DNA of 64,000 nt from Caprella mutica (Eukaryota; Arthropoda; Malacostraca; Amphipoda; Caprellidae). The stretch is from contig CANNZV010000420.1 in assembly GCA_947561585.1 (NCBI GenBank), forward strand, positions 62,001 through 126,000, written 5' to 3'. Each line of letters begins with the position of its first letter. Within the stretch, counting starts at the first letter, position 1. A program made the translations under genes and the position numbers. Below are positions 20,745-33,365 of the stretch, in pieces. The notes under the pieces were generated by a model. That model searched no databases, was not told where the DNA came from, and worked only from the letters and a program-made list of their open reading frames with translations.

Positions 20745-21120
20745 AAGGTGTTCAGTTTTTGTGATAAAGTATAAAGATAATTCAACTCAAGGTCAAGCAA
20801 AAGGCATCTCGAAAATTATCGGAAGGATAAGGAGAGTACAGATGGCCTAATTTGAAATCTGAATAAGCAAAGACAATCAACAAGACTGACCAGTCTGAAA
20901 AAAAAAAAAAATTCTGGAAATTCTGGAAAATTCTGGAAAACTCTGGAAGAAACTGGAAAGCACGGAGGGAGGAAGCGAAAGAGTTAAGCGTTGCACGTTG
21001 ACGAATGGTGATGGAAAACATTCGATTATAAACAACATGCAAAAAAGCCGTAAATCAACCAGGAATTGAGAGTCTAATTTGTTTAAATACTACATCTGAA
21101 AAGTATTTATTCAAACTGCA
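20745..21120. other. Right flank of the element; unrecognised open frame
   Basis: Contains an 86-codon minus-strand frame (21042 to 20782) beginning MHVVYNRMFSITIRQ. Part of its sequence (FQNFQNFFFF) comes from the short AATTCTGGAA repeat at 20911-20960. No family was recognised and coding status is doubtful. The segment may be the pre-insertion partner of 8025-8644. Confidence 0.4.
20911..20960. repeat. Short TTCTGGAAA repeat
   Basis: Four to five diverged copies of AATTCTGGAAA after an A13 run, with a 9-11 bp period. Confidence 0.7.
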
Positions 21121-21320
21121 ACATTCAGTGATCATTCAACATTCAGTGATCATTCAACATTCAGTGATCATTCAACATTCAGTGATCATTTAACATTCAG
21201 TGATCATTTAACATTCAGTGATCATTCAACATTCAGTGATCATTCAACATTCAGTGATCATTCAACATTCAGTGATCATTTAACATTCAGTGAAGTTTTA
21301 ACATTCAGTGAACATTCAGT
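21121..21320. repeat. 18-bp minisatellite (11 copies) abutting the satellite
   Basis: Unit ACATTCAGTGATCATTCA, copies starting every 18 bp from 21121 to 21301. Third-last-base variants (ATTTA) are scattered and the last two units are degenerate. Six bases after the array, the 631-bp satellite resumes at 21326. Confidence 0.95.
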
Positions 21321-22632
21321 TAATCAGAACGGAGATAAGAACGATAACCGGTTGGAGTTTGAAAAATAACGATAAAATTGGTCACAAAGTATTATATGAA
21401 AATGGATATGAAATAATCACCAGCTTCTTCTTAGAAGATTATGTATGAGGTTTGGACTGAAAAGAAGGAGATTGTGGTGGGCTGTAGTAAACTGGTTGGA
21501 AATGGTATAGTTAGGTCTAATGTTGGAATCTACAACCTGTATCGATATTAAAGATTAAAAATAATGTATTGAAGAACCAGATATTATTCGTAACGAAACT
21601 ATTTGAAATCAAATAAGAATTTTCTGTTGTATAAATAAATTTAGAAAATTAACATATATCATAGTGATATATAATTCAAACGAGAGCATATAGAATTCAA
21701 TTGTTCGTATAACTAGACAAAGTAATAAAACATAAGTAATAAAACAGTAAATTCAAGCTCTCCAATAAAAATATAAATCTGTTTCGGGTTTAGACACCTA
21801 TATTCTATCTACTTATTCTTAGAGGAGAACCTCAAATTCTGAAATGTTCTAGAATTCACTCATTATGCATTCGTAGAAGTAAGACATAGAGAAGGTAATT
21901 TCAAACCAGAAACAGTGAATAGATCGAAAAAAGAAATAATATGAAAGAAAAGGAGAAGAATGGAGATGAGAACGATAACCGGTTGGAGTTTGAAAAATAA
22001 CGAAAAAATTGGTCACAAAGTATTATATGAAAATGGATATGAAATAATCACCAGCTTCTTTTTAGAAGATTATGTATGAGGATTGGACTGAAAAAAAATG
22101 AGATTGTGGTGGGCTGTAGTACACTGGTTGGAAATGGTATAGTTAGGTCTAATGTTGAAATCTACATCCTGTATCGATATTAAAGATTAAAAATAATGTA
22201 TTAAAGAACCAGATATTATTCGTAACGAAACTATTTGAAATCAAAAAAGAATTTTCTGTTGTATAGATAAATTTAGAAAATTAACATATATCATAGTGAT
22301 ATATAATTCAATCGAGAGCATATAGAATTCAATTGTTCGTATAACTAGACAAAGTAATAAAACATAAGTAATAAAACAGTAAATTCAAGCTCTCCTATAA
22401 AAATATAAATCTGTTTCGGGTTTAGACACCTATCTTCTATCTACTTATTCTTAGAGGAGAACCTCAAATTCTGAAATGTTCTAGAATTCACTCATTATGC
22501 ATTCGTAGAAGTAAGACAATGAGAAGGTAATTTCAAACCAGATACAGTAAATAGATCGACAAAAGAAATAATATGAAAGAAAAGAAGAAGAACGGAGATA
22601 AGAACGATAACCGGTTGGAGTTTGAAAAATAA

Positions 22633-25157
22633 CGAAAAAATTGGTCACAAAGTATTATATGAAAATGGATATGAAATAATCACCAGCTTCTTTTCAGAAG
22701 ATTATGTATGAGGTTTGGACTGAAAAAAAAGGAGAATGTGGTGGGCTTTAGTAAACTGGTTGGAAATGGTATAGTTAGGTCTAATGTTGGAATCTACATC
22801 CTGTATCGATATTAAAGATTAAAATTAATGTATTAAAGAACCAGATATTATTCGTAACGAAACTATTTGAAATCAAATAAGAATTTCTGTTGTTTAAATA
22901 AATTTAGAAAATTAACATATATCATAGTGATATATAATTCAATCGAGAGCATATAGAATTCAATTGTTCGTATAACTAGACAAAGTAATAAAACATAAGT
23001 AATAAAACAGTAAATTCAAGCTCTCCTATAAAAATATAAATCTGTTTCGGGTTTAGACACCTATCTTCTATCTACTTATTCTCAGAGGAGAACCTCAAAT
23101 TCTGAAATGTTCTAGAATTCACTCATTATGCATTCGTAGAAGTAAGACAATGAGAAGGTAATTTCAAACCAGATACAGTAAATAGATCGACAAAAGAAAT
23201 AATATGAAAGAAAAGAAGAAGAACGGAGATAAGAACGATAACCGGTTGGAGTTTGAAAAATAACGATAAAATTGGTCACAAAGTATTATATGAAAATGGA
23301 TATGAAATAATCACCAGCTTCTTTTCAGAAGATTATGTATGAGGTTTGGACTGAAAAAAAGGAGAATGTGGTGGGCTTTAGTAAACTGGTTGGAAATGGT
23401 ATAGTTAGGTCTAATGTTGGAATCTACATCCTGTATCGATATTAAAGATTAAAATTAATGTATTAAAGAACCAGATATTATTCGTAACGAAACTATTTGA
23501 AATCAAATAAGAATTTCTGTTGTATAAATAAATTTAGAAAATTAACATATATCATAGTGATATATAATTCAGACGAGAGCAAGTACAATTCAATTGTTCG
23601 TATAACTAGACAAAGTAATAAAACGTAAGTAATAAAACAGTAAATTCAAGCTCTCCTATAAAAATATAAATCTGTCTCGGGTTTAGACACTTATATTCTA
23701 TCTACTTATTATCAGAGGAGAACCTCAAATTCTGAAATGTTCTAGAATTCATTCATTATGCATTCGTAGAAGTAAGACAAAGAGAAGGTAATTACAAACC
23801 AGATACAGTAAATAGATCGACAAAAGAAATAATATGAAAGAAAAGAAGAAGAACGAAGATAAGAACGATAACCGGTTAGAGTTTGAAAAATAACGAAAAA
23901 ATTGGTCACAAAGTATTATATGAAAATGGATATGAAATAATCACCAGCTTCTTTTTAGAAGATTATGTATGAGGATTGGACTGAAAAAAAATGAGATTGT
24001 GGTGTGCTGTAGTACACTGGTTGGAAATGGTATAGTTAGGTCTAATGTTGAAATCTACATCCTGTATCGATATTAAAGATTGAAAATACTGTATTAAAGA
24101 ACCAGATATTATTCGTAACGAAACTATTTGAAATCAAATGAGAATTTGCTGTTGTATAAATAAATTTAGAAAATTAACATATATCATAGTGATATATAAT
24201 TCAAACGAGAGCATATAGAATTCAATTGTTCGTATAACTAGACAAAGTAATAAAAGATAAGAAATAAAACAGTAAATTCAAGCTCTCCTATAAAAATATA
24301 AATCTGTCTCGGGTTTAGACACCTATATTCTATCTACTTATTCTTAAAGGAGAACCTCAAATTCTGAAATGTTCTAGAATTCACTCATTATGCATTCGTA
24401 GAAGTAAGACAAAGAGAAGGTAATTACAAACCAGATACAGTAAATAGATTGACAAAAGAAATAATATGAAATAAAAGAAGAAGAACGGAGATAAGAACGA
24501 TAACCGGTTGGAGTTTGAAAAATAACGAAAAAATTGGTCACAAAGTATTATATGAAAATGGATATGAAATAATCACCAGCTTCTTCTTAGAAGATTATGT
24601 ATGAGGTTTGGACTGAAAAAAAATGAGATTGTGGTGAGCTGCAGTACACTGGTTGGAAATGGTATAGTTAGGTCTAGTGTTGGAATCTACAACCTGTATC
24701 GATATTAAAGATTAAAAATAATGTATTAAAGAACCAGATATTATTCGTAACGAAACTATTTGAAATCAAATAAGAATTTTCTGTTGTATAGATAAATTTA
24801 GAAAATTAACATATATCATAGTGATATATAATTCAATCGAGAGCATATAGAATTCAATTGTTCGTATAACTAGACAAAGTAATAAAACATAAGTAATAAA
24901 ACAGTAAATTCAAGCTCTCCTATAAAAATATAAATCTGTTTCGGGTTTAGACACCTATCTTCTATCTACTTATTCTTAGAGGAGAACCTCAAATTCTGAA
25001 ATGTTCTAGAATTCACTCATTATGCATTCGTAGAAATAAGACAATGAGAAGGTAATTCCAAACCAGATACAGTAAATAGATCGACAAAAGAAATAGTATG
25101 AAAGAAAAGAAGAAGAACGGAGATAAGAACGATAACCGGTTGGAGTTTGAAAAATAA
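22633..25157. repeat. 4-monomer higher-order repeat, copy 1 (2525 bp)
   Basis: Four monomers in fixed order, starting at 22633, 23264, 23894 and 24526. They carry respectively GGGCTTTAG with a CTCAGAGG end; AGACGAGAGCAAGTAC; GAGGATTGGACTG with GATTGAAAATACTG; and GAGCTGCAGTACAC with TAGTGTTGG. The same order and variants recur at 25158-27683. Internal monomers differ from each other far more than corresponding monomers of the two copies, which is the hallmark of a higher-order repeat. Confidence 0.85.
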
Positions 25158-27683
25158 CGAAAAAATTGGTCACAAAGTATTATATGAAAATGGATATGAA
25201 ATAATCACCAGCTTCTTTTCAGAAGATTATGTATGAGGTTTGGACTGAAAAAAAAGGAGAATGTGGTGGGCTTTAGTAAACTGGTTGGAAATGTTATAGT
25301 TAGGTCTAATGTTGGAATCTACATCCTGTATCGATATTAAAGATTAAAATTAATGTATTAAAGAACCAGATATTATTCGTAACGAAACTATTTGAAATCA
25401 AATAAGAATTTCTGTTGTTTAAATAAATTTAGAAAATTAACATATATCATAGTGATATATAATTCAATCGAGAGCATATAGAATTCAATTGTTCGTATAA
25501 CTAGACAAAGTAATAAAACATAAGTAATAAAACAGTAAATTCAAGCTCTCCTATAAAAATATAAATCTGTTTCGGGTTTAGACACCTATCTTCTATCTAC
25601 TTATTCTCAGAGGAGAACCTCAAATTCTGAAATGTTTTAGAATTCACTCATTATGCATTCGTAGAAGTAAGACAATGAGAAGGTAATTTCAAACCAGATA
25701 CAGTAAATAGATCGACAAAAGAAATAATATGAAAGAAAAGAAGAAGAACGGAGATAAGAACGATAACCGGTTGGAGTTTGAAAAATAACGAAAAAATTGG
25801 TCACAAAGTATTATATGAAAATGGATATGAAATAATCACCAGCTTCTTTTCAGAAGATTATGTATGAGGTTTGGACTGAAAAAAAAGGAGAATGTGGTGG
25901 GCTTTAGTAAACTGGTTGGAAATGGTATAGTTAGGTCTAATGTTGGAATCTACATCCTGTATCGATATTAAAGATTAAAATTAATGTATTAAAGAACCAG
26001 ATATTATTCGTAACGAAACTATTTGAAATCAAATAAGAATTTCTGTTGTATAAATAAATTTAGAAAATTAACATATATCATAGTGATATATAATTCAGAC
26101 GAGAGCAAGTACAATTCAATTGTTCGTATAACTAGACAAAGTAATAAAACGTAAGTAATAAAACAGTAAATTCAAGCTCTCCTATAAAAATATAAATCTG
26201 TCTCGGGTTTAGACACTTATATTCTATCTACTTATTATCAGAGGAGAACCTCAAATTCTGAAATGTTCTAGAATTCATTCATTATGCATTCGTAGAAGTA
26301 AGACAAAGAGAAGGTAATTACAAACCAGATACAGTAAATAGATCGACAAAAGAAATAATATGAAAGAAAAGAAGAAGAACGAAGATAAGAACGATAACCG
26401 GTTAGAGTTTGAAAAATAACGAAAAAATTGGTCACAAAGTATTATATGAAAATGGATATGAAATAATCACCAGCTTCTTTTTAGAAGATTATGTATGAGG
26501 ATTGGACTGAAAAAAAATGAGATTGTGGTGGGCTGTAGTACACTGGTTGGAAATGGTATAGTTAGGTCTAATGTTGAAATCTACATCCTGTATCGATATT
26601 AAAGATTGAAAATACTGTATTAAAGAACCAGATATTATTCGTAACGAAACTATTTGAAATCAAATGAGAATTTGCTGTTGTATAAATAAATTTAGAAAAT
26701 TAACATATATCATAGTGATATATAATTCAAACGAGAGCATATAGAATTCAATTGTTCGTATAACTAGACAAAGTAATAAAAGATAAGAAATAAAACAGTA
26801 AATTCAAGCTCTCCTATAAAAATATAAATCTGTCTCGGGTTTAGACACCTATATTCTATCTACTTATTCTTAAAGGAGAACCTCAAATTCTGAAATGTTC
26901 TAGAATTCACTCATTATGCATTCGTAGAAGTAAGACAAAGAGAAGGTAATTACAAACCAGATACAGTAAATAGATTGACAAAAGAAATAATATGAAATAA
27001 AAGAAGAAGAACGGAGATAAGAACGATAACCGGTTGGAGTTTGAAAAATAACGAAAAAATTGGTCACAAAGTATTATATGAAAATGGATATGAAATAATC
27101 ACCAGTTTCTTCTTAGAAGATTATGTATGAGGTTTGGACTGAAAAAAAATGAGATTGTGGTGAGCTGCAGTACACTGGTTGGAAATGGTATAGTTAGGTC
27201 TAGTGTTGGAATCTACAACCTGTATCGATATTAAAGATTAAAAATAATGTATTAAAGAACCAGATATTATTCGTAACGAAACTATTTGAAATCAAATAAG
27301 AATTTTCTGTTGTATAGATAAATTTAGAAAATTAACATATATCATAGTGATATATAATTCAATCGAGAGCATATAGAATTCAATTGTTCGTATAACTAGA
27401 CAAAGTAATAAAACATAAGTAATAAAACAGTAAATTCAAGCTCTCCTATAAAAATATAAATCTGTTTCGGGTTTAGACACCTATCTTCTATCTACTTATT
27501 CTTAGAGGAGAACCTCAAATTCTGAAATGTTCTAGAATTCACTCATTATGCATTCGTAGAAATAAGACAATGAGAAGGTAATTTCAAACCAGATACAGTA
27601 AATAGATCGACAAAAGAAATAATATGAAAGAAAAGAAGAAGAACGGAGATAAGAACGATAACCGGTTGGAGTTTGAAAAATAA
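25158..27683. repeat. 4-monomer higher-order repeat, copy 2 (2526 bp)
   Basis: Monomers at 25158, 25789, 26420 and 27052 match those of copy 1 in order. Private changes include GGGCTG against GTGCTG in the third monomer and AAATGTTTTAG near 25632. A third copy starts at 27684 with the same first monomer type but switches at 28315 to a different lineage (CTTAGAAAATTATATATGAGG, also seen near 44160, 54880 and 61820). Confidence 0.85.
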
Positions 27684-30600
27684 CGAAAAAATTGGTCACA
27701 AAGTATTATATGAAAATGGATATGAAATAATCACCAGCTTCTTTTCAGAAGATTATGTATGAGGTTTGGACTGAAAAAAAAGGAGAATGTGGTGGGCTTT
27801 AGTAAACTGGTTGGAAATGGTATAGTTAGGTCTAATGTTGGAATCTACATCCTGTATCGATATTAAAGATTAAAATTAATGTATTAAAGAACCAGATATT
27901 ATTCGTAACGAAACTATTTGAAATCAAATAAGAATTTCTGTTGTTTAAATAAATTTAGAAAATTAACATATATCATAGTGATATTTAATTCAATCGAGAG
28001 CATATAGAATTCAATTGTTCGTATAACTAAACAAAGTAATACAACATAAGTAATAAAACAGTAAATTCAAGCTCTCCTATAAAAATATAAATCTGTTTCG
28101 GGTTTAGACACCTATTTTCTATCTACTTATTCTCAGAGGAGAACCTCAAATTCTGAAATGTTCTAGAATTCACTCATTATGCATTCGTAGAAGTAAGACA
28201 ATGAGAAGGTAATTTCAAACCAGATACAGTAAATAGATCGACAAAAGAAATAATATGAAAGAAAAGAAGAAGAACGGAGATAAGAACGATAACCGGTTGG
28301 AGTTTGAAAAATAACGAAAAAATTGGTCACAAAGTATTATATAAAATGGATATGAAATAATCACCAGCTTCTTCTTAGAAAATTATATATGAGGTTTGGA
28401 CTGAAAAGAAGGAGATTGTGGTGGGCTGTAGTAAACTGGTTGGAAATGGTATAGTTAGGTCTAATGTTGGAATCTACAACCTGTATCGATATTAAAGATT
28501 AAAAATAATGTATTGAAGAACCAGATATTATTCGTAACGAAACTATTTGAAATCAAATAAGAATTTTCTGTTGTATAAATAAATTTAGAAAATTAACATA
28601 TATCATAGTGATATATAATTCAAACGAGAGCATATAGAATTCAATTGTTCGTATAACTAGACAAAGTAATAAAACATAAGTAATAAAACAGTAAATTCAA
28701 GCTCTCCTATAAAAATATAAATCTGTTTCGGGTTTAGACACCTATATTCTATCTACTTATTCTTAGAGGAGAACCTCAAATTCTGAAATGTTCTAGAATT
28801 CACTCATTATGCATTCGTAGAAGTAAGACAAAGAGAAGGTGATTTCAAACCAGAAACAGTAAATAGATCGACAAAAGAAATAATATGAAAGAAAAGGAGA
28901 AGAATGGAGATAAGAACGATAACCGGTTGGAGTTTGAAAAATAACGAGAAAACTGTTCACAAAGTATTGTATGAAAATGGATATAAAATAATCACCAGCT
29001 TCTTTTTAGAAGATTATGTATGAGGTTTGGACTGAAAAAAAGGAGATTGTGGTGGGCTGTAGTAAACTGGTTGGAAATGATATAGTTAGGTCTAATGTTG
29101 AAATCTACATCCTGTATCGATATTGAAAATTAAAAATACTGTATTAAAGAATCAGATATTATACGTAACGAAACTATTTGAAATCAAATAAGAGTTTGCT
29201 GTTGTAAAAATAAATTTAGAAAATTAACATATATCATAGTGATATGTAATTCAAACGAGAGCATATAGAATTCAATTGTTCGTATAACTAGACAAAGTAA
29301 CAAAACATAAGTAATAAAACAGTAAATTCAAGCTCTCCTATAAAAATATAAATCTGTCTCGGATTTAGACACCTATATTCTATCTACTTATTATTAGAGG
29401 AGAACCTCAAATTCTGAAATGTTCTAGAATTCACTTATTATGCATTCGTAGAAGTAAGACAAAGAGAAGGTAATTACAAACCAGATACAGTAAATAGATC
29501 GACAAAAGAAATAATATGAAAGAAAAGGAGAAGAATGGAGATAAGAACGATAACCGGTTGGAGTTTGAAAAATAACGAGAAAACTGTTCACAAAGTATTA
29601 TATGAAATGGATATAAAATAATCACCAGCTTCTTTTTAGAAGATTATGTATGAGGTTTGGACTGAAAAAAAAAGAGAGTGTGGTGGCCTGTAGTAAATTG
29701 GTTGGAAATGATATAGTTAGGTCTAATGTTGAAATCTACATCATGTATCGATATTGAAGATTAAAAATTCTGTATTATAGAATCAGATATTATACGTAAC
29801 GAAACTATTTGAAATCAAATGAGAATTTGCTGTTGTATAAATAAATTTAGAAAATTAACATATATCATAGTGACATATAATTCAAACGAGAGCATATAGA
29901 ATTCAATTGTTCGTATAACTAGACAAAGTAATAAAAGATAAGAAATAAAACAGTAAATTCAAGCTCTCCTATAAAAATATAAATCTGTCTCGGGTTTAGA
30001 CACCTATATTCTATCTACTTATTCTTAAAGGAGAACCTCAAATTCTGAAATGTTCTAGAATTCACTCATTATGCATTCGTAGAAGTAAGACAAAGAGAAG
30101 GTAATTACAAACCAGATACAGTAAATAGATTGACAAAAGAAATAATATGAAATAAAAGAAGAAGAACGGAGATAAGAACGATAACCGGTTGGAGTTTGAG
30201 AAATAACGAAAAAATTGGTCACAAAGTATTATATGAAAATGGATATGAAATAATCACCAGCTTCTTTTCAGAAGATTATGTATGAGGTTTGGACTGAAAA
30301 AAAAGGAGAATGTGGTGGGCTTTAGTAAACTGGTTGGAAATGGTATAGTTAGGTCTTATGTTGGAATCTACATCCTGTATCGATATTAAAGATTAAAATT
30401 AATGTATTAAAGAACCAGATATTATTCGTAACGAAACTATTTGAAATCAAATAAGAATTTCTGTTGTTTAAATAAATTTAGAAAATTAACATATATCATA
30501 GTGATATATAATTCAATCGAGAGCATATAGAATTCAATTGTTCGTATAAGTAGACAAAGTAATAAAACATAAGTAATAAAACAGTGAATTCAAGCTCTCC

Positions 30601-33365
30601 TATAAAAATATAAATCTGTTTCGGTTTTAGACACCTATCTTCTATCTACTTATTCTTAAAGGAGAACCTCAAATTCTGAAATGTTCTAGAATTCACTCAT
30701 TATGCATTCGTAGAAGTAAGACAATGAGAAGGTAATTTCAAACCAGATACAGTAAATAGATCGACAAAAGAAATAATATGAAAGAAAAGAAGAAGAACGG
30801 AGATAAGAACGATAACCGGTTGGAGTTTGAAAAATAACGAAAAAATTGGTCACAAAGTATTATATGAAAATGGATATGAAATAATCACCAGCTTCTTTTC
30901 AGAAGATTATGTATGAGGTTTGGACTGAAAAAAAAGGAGAATGTGGTGGGCTTTAGTAAACTGGTTGGAAATGGTATAGTTAGGTCTAATGTTGGAATCT
31001 ACATCCTGTATCGATATTAAAGATTAAAATTAATGTATTAAAGAACCAGATATTATTCGTAACGAAACTATTTGAAATCAAATAAGAATTTCTGTTGTTT
31101 AAATAAATTTAGAAAATTAACATATATCATAGTGATATATAATTCAATCGAGAGCATATAGAATTCAATTGTTCGTATAACTAGACAAAGTAATAAAACA
31201 TAAGTAATAAAACAGTAAATTCAAGCTCTCCTATAAAAATATAAATCTGTTTCGGGTTTAGACACCTATCTTCTATCTACTTATTCTCAGAGGAGAACCT
31301 CAAATTCTGAAATGTTCTAGAATTCACTCATTATGCATTCGTAGAAGTAAGACAATGAGAAGGTAATTTCAAACCAGATACAGTAAATAGATCGACAAAA
31401 GAAATAATATGAAAGAAAAGAAGAAGAACGAAGATAAGAACGATAACCGGTTAGAGTTTGAAAAATAACGAAAAAATTGGTCACAAAGTATTATATGAAA
31501 ATGGATATGAAATAATCACCAGCTTCTTTTTAGAAGATTATGTATTAGGTTTGGACTGAAAAAAAAGGAGAATGTGGTGGGCTTTAGTAAACTGGTTGGA
31601 AATGGTATAGTTAGGTCTAATGTTGGAATCTACATCCTGTATCGATATTAAAGATTAAAATTAATGTATTAAAGAACCAGATATTATTCGTAACGAAACT
31701 ATTTGAAATCAAATAAGAATTTCTGTTGTATAAATAAATTTAGAAAATTAACATATATCATAGTGATATATAATTCAGACGAGAGCAAGTACAATTCAAT
31801 TGTTCGTATAACTAGACAAAGTAATAAAACGTAAGTAATAAAACAGTAAATTCAAGCTCTCCTATAAAAATATAAATCTGTCTCGGGTTTAGACACTTAT
31901 ATTCTATCTACTTATTCTTAAAGGAGAACCTCAAATTCTGAAATGTTCTAGAATTCACTCATTATGCATTCGTAGAAGTAAGACAAAGAGAAGGTAATTA
32001 CAAACCAGATACAGTAAATAGATTGACAAAAGAAATAATATGAAATAAAAGAAGAAGAACGGAGATAAGAACGATAACCGGTTAGAGTTTGAAAAATAAC
32101 GAAAAAATTGGTCACAAAGTATTATATGAAAATGGATATGAAATAATCACCAGCTTCTTCTTAGAAGATTATGTATGAGGTTTGGACTGAAAAAAAAATG
32201 AGATTGTGGTGAGCTGCAGTACACTGGTTGGAAATGGTATAGTTAGGTCTAGTGTTGGAATCTACATCCTGTATCGATATTAAAGATTGAAAAATACTGT
32301 ATTAAAGAACCAGATATTATTCGTAACGAAACTATTTGAAATCAAATAAGAATTTTCTGTTGTATAGATAAATTTAGAAAATTAACATATATCATAGTGA
32401 TATATAATTCAATCGAGAGCATATAGAATTCAATTGTTCGTATAACTAGACAAAGTAATAAAACATAAGTAATAAAACAGTAAATTCAAGCTCTCCTATA
32501 AAAATATAAATCTGTTTCGGGTTTAGACACCTATCTTCTATCTACTTATTCTTAGAGGAGAACCTCAAATTCTGAAATGTTCTAGAATTCACTCATTATG
32601 CATTCGTAGAAATAAGACAATGAGAAGGTAATTTCAAACCAGATACAGTAAATAGATCGACAAAAGAAATAATATGAAAGAAAAGAAGAAGAACGGAGAT
32701 AAGAACGATAACCGGTTGGAGTTTGAAAAATAACGAAAAAATTGGTCACAAAGTATTATATGAAAATGGATATGAAATAATCACCAGCTTCTTTTCAGAA
32801 GATTATGTATGAGGTTTGGACTGAAAAAAAAGGAGAATGTGGTGGGCTTTAGTAAACTGGTTGGAAATGGTATAGTTAGGTCTAATGTTGGAATCTACAT
32901 CCTGTATCGATATTAAAGATTAAAATTAATGTATTAAAGAACCAGATATTATTCGTAACGAAACTATTTGAAATCAAATAAGAATTTTCTGTTGTATAGA
33001 TAAATTTAGAAAATTAACATATATCATAGTGATATATAATTCAATCGAGAGCATATAGAATTCAATTGTTCGTATAACTAGACAAAGTAATAAAACATAA
33101 GTAATAAAACAGTAAATTCAAGCTCTCCTATAAAAATATAAATCTGTTTCGGGTTTAGACACCTATCTTCTATCTACTTATTCTTAGAGGAGAACCTCAA
33201 ATTCTGAAATGTTCTAGAATTCACTCATTATGCATTCGTAGAAATAAGACAATGAGAAGGTAATTTCAAACCAGATACAGTAAATAGATCGACAAAAGAA
33301 ATAATATGAAAGAAAAGAAGAAGAACGGAGATAAGAACGATAACCGGTTGGAGTTTGAAAAATAA

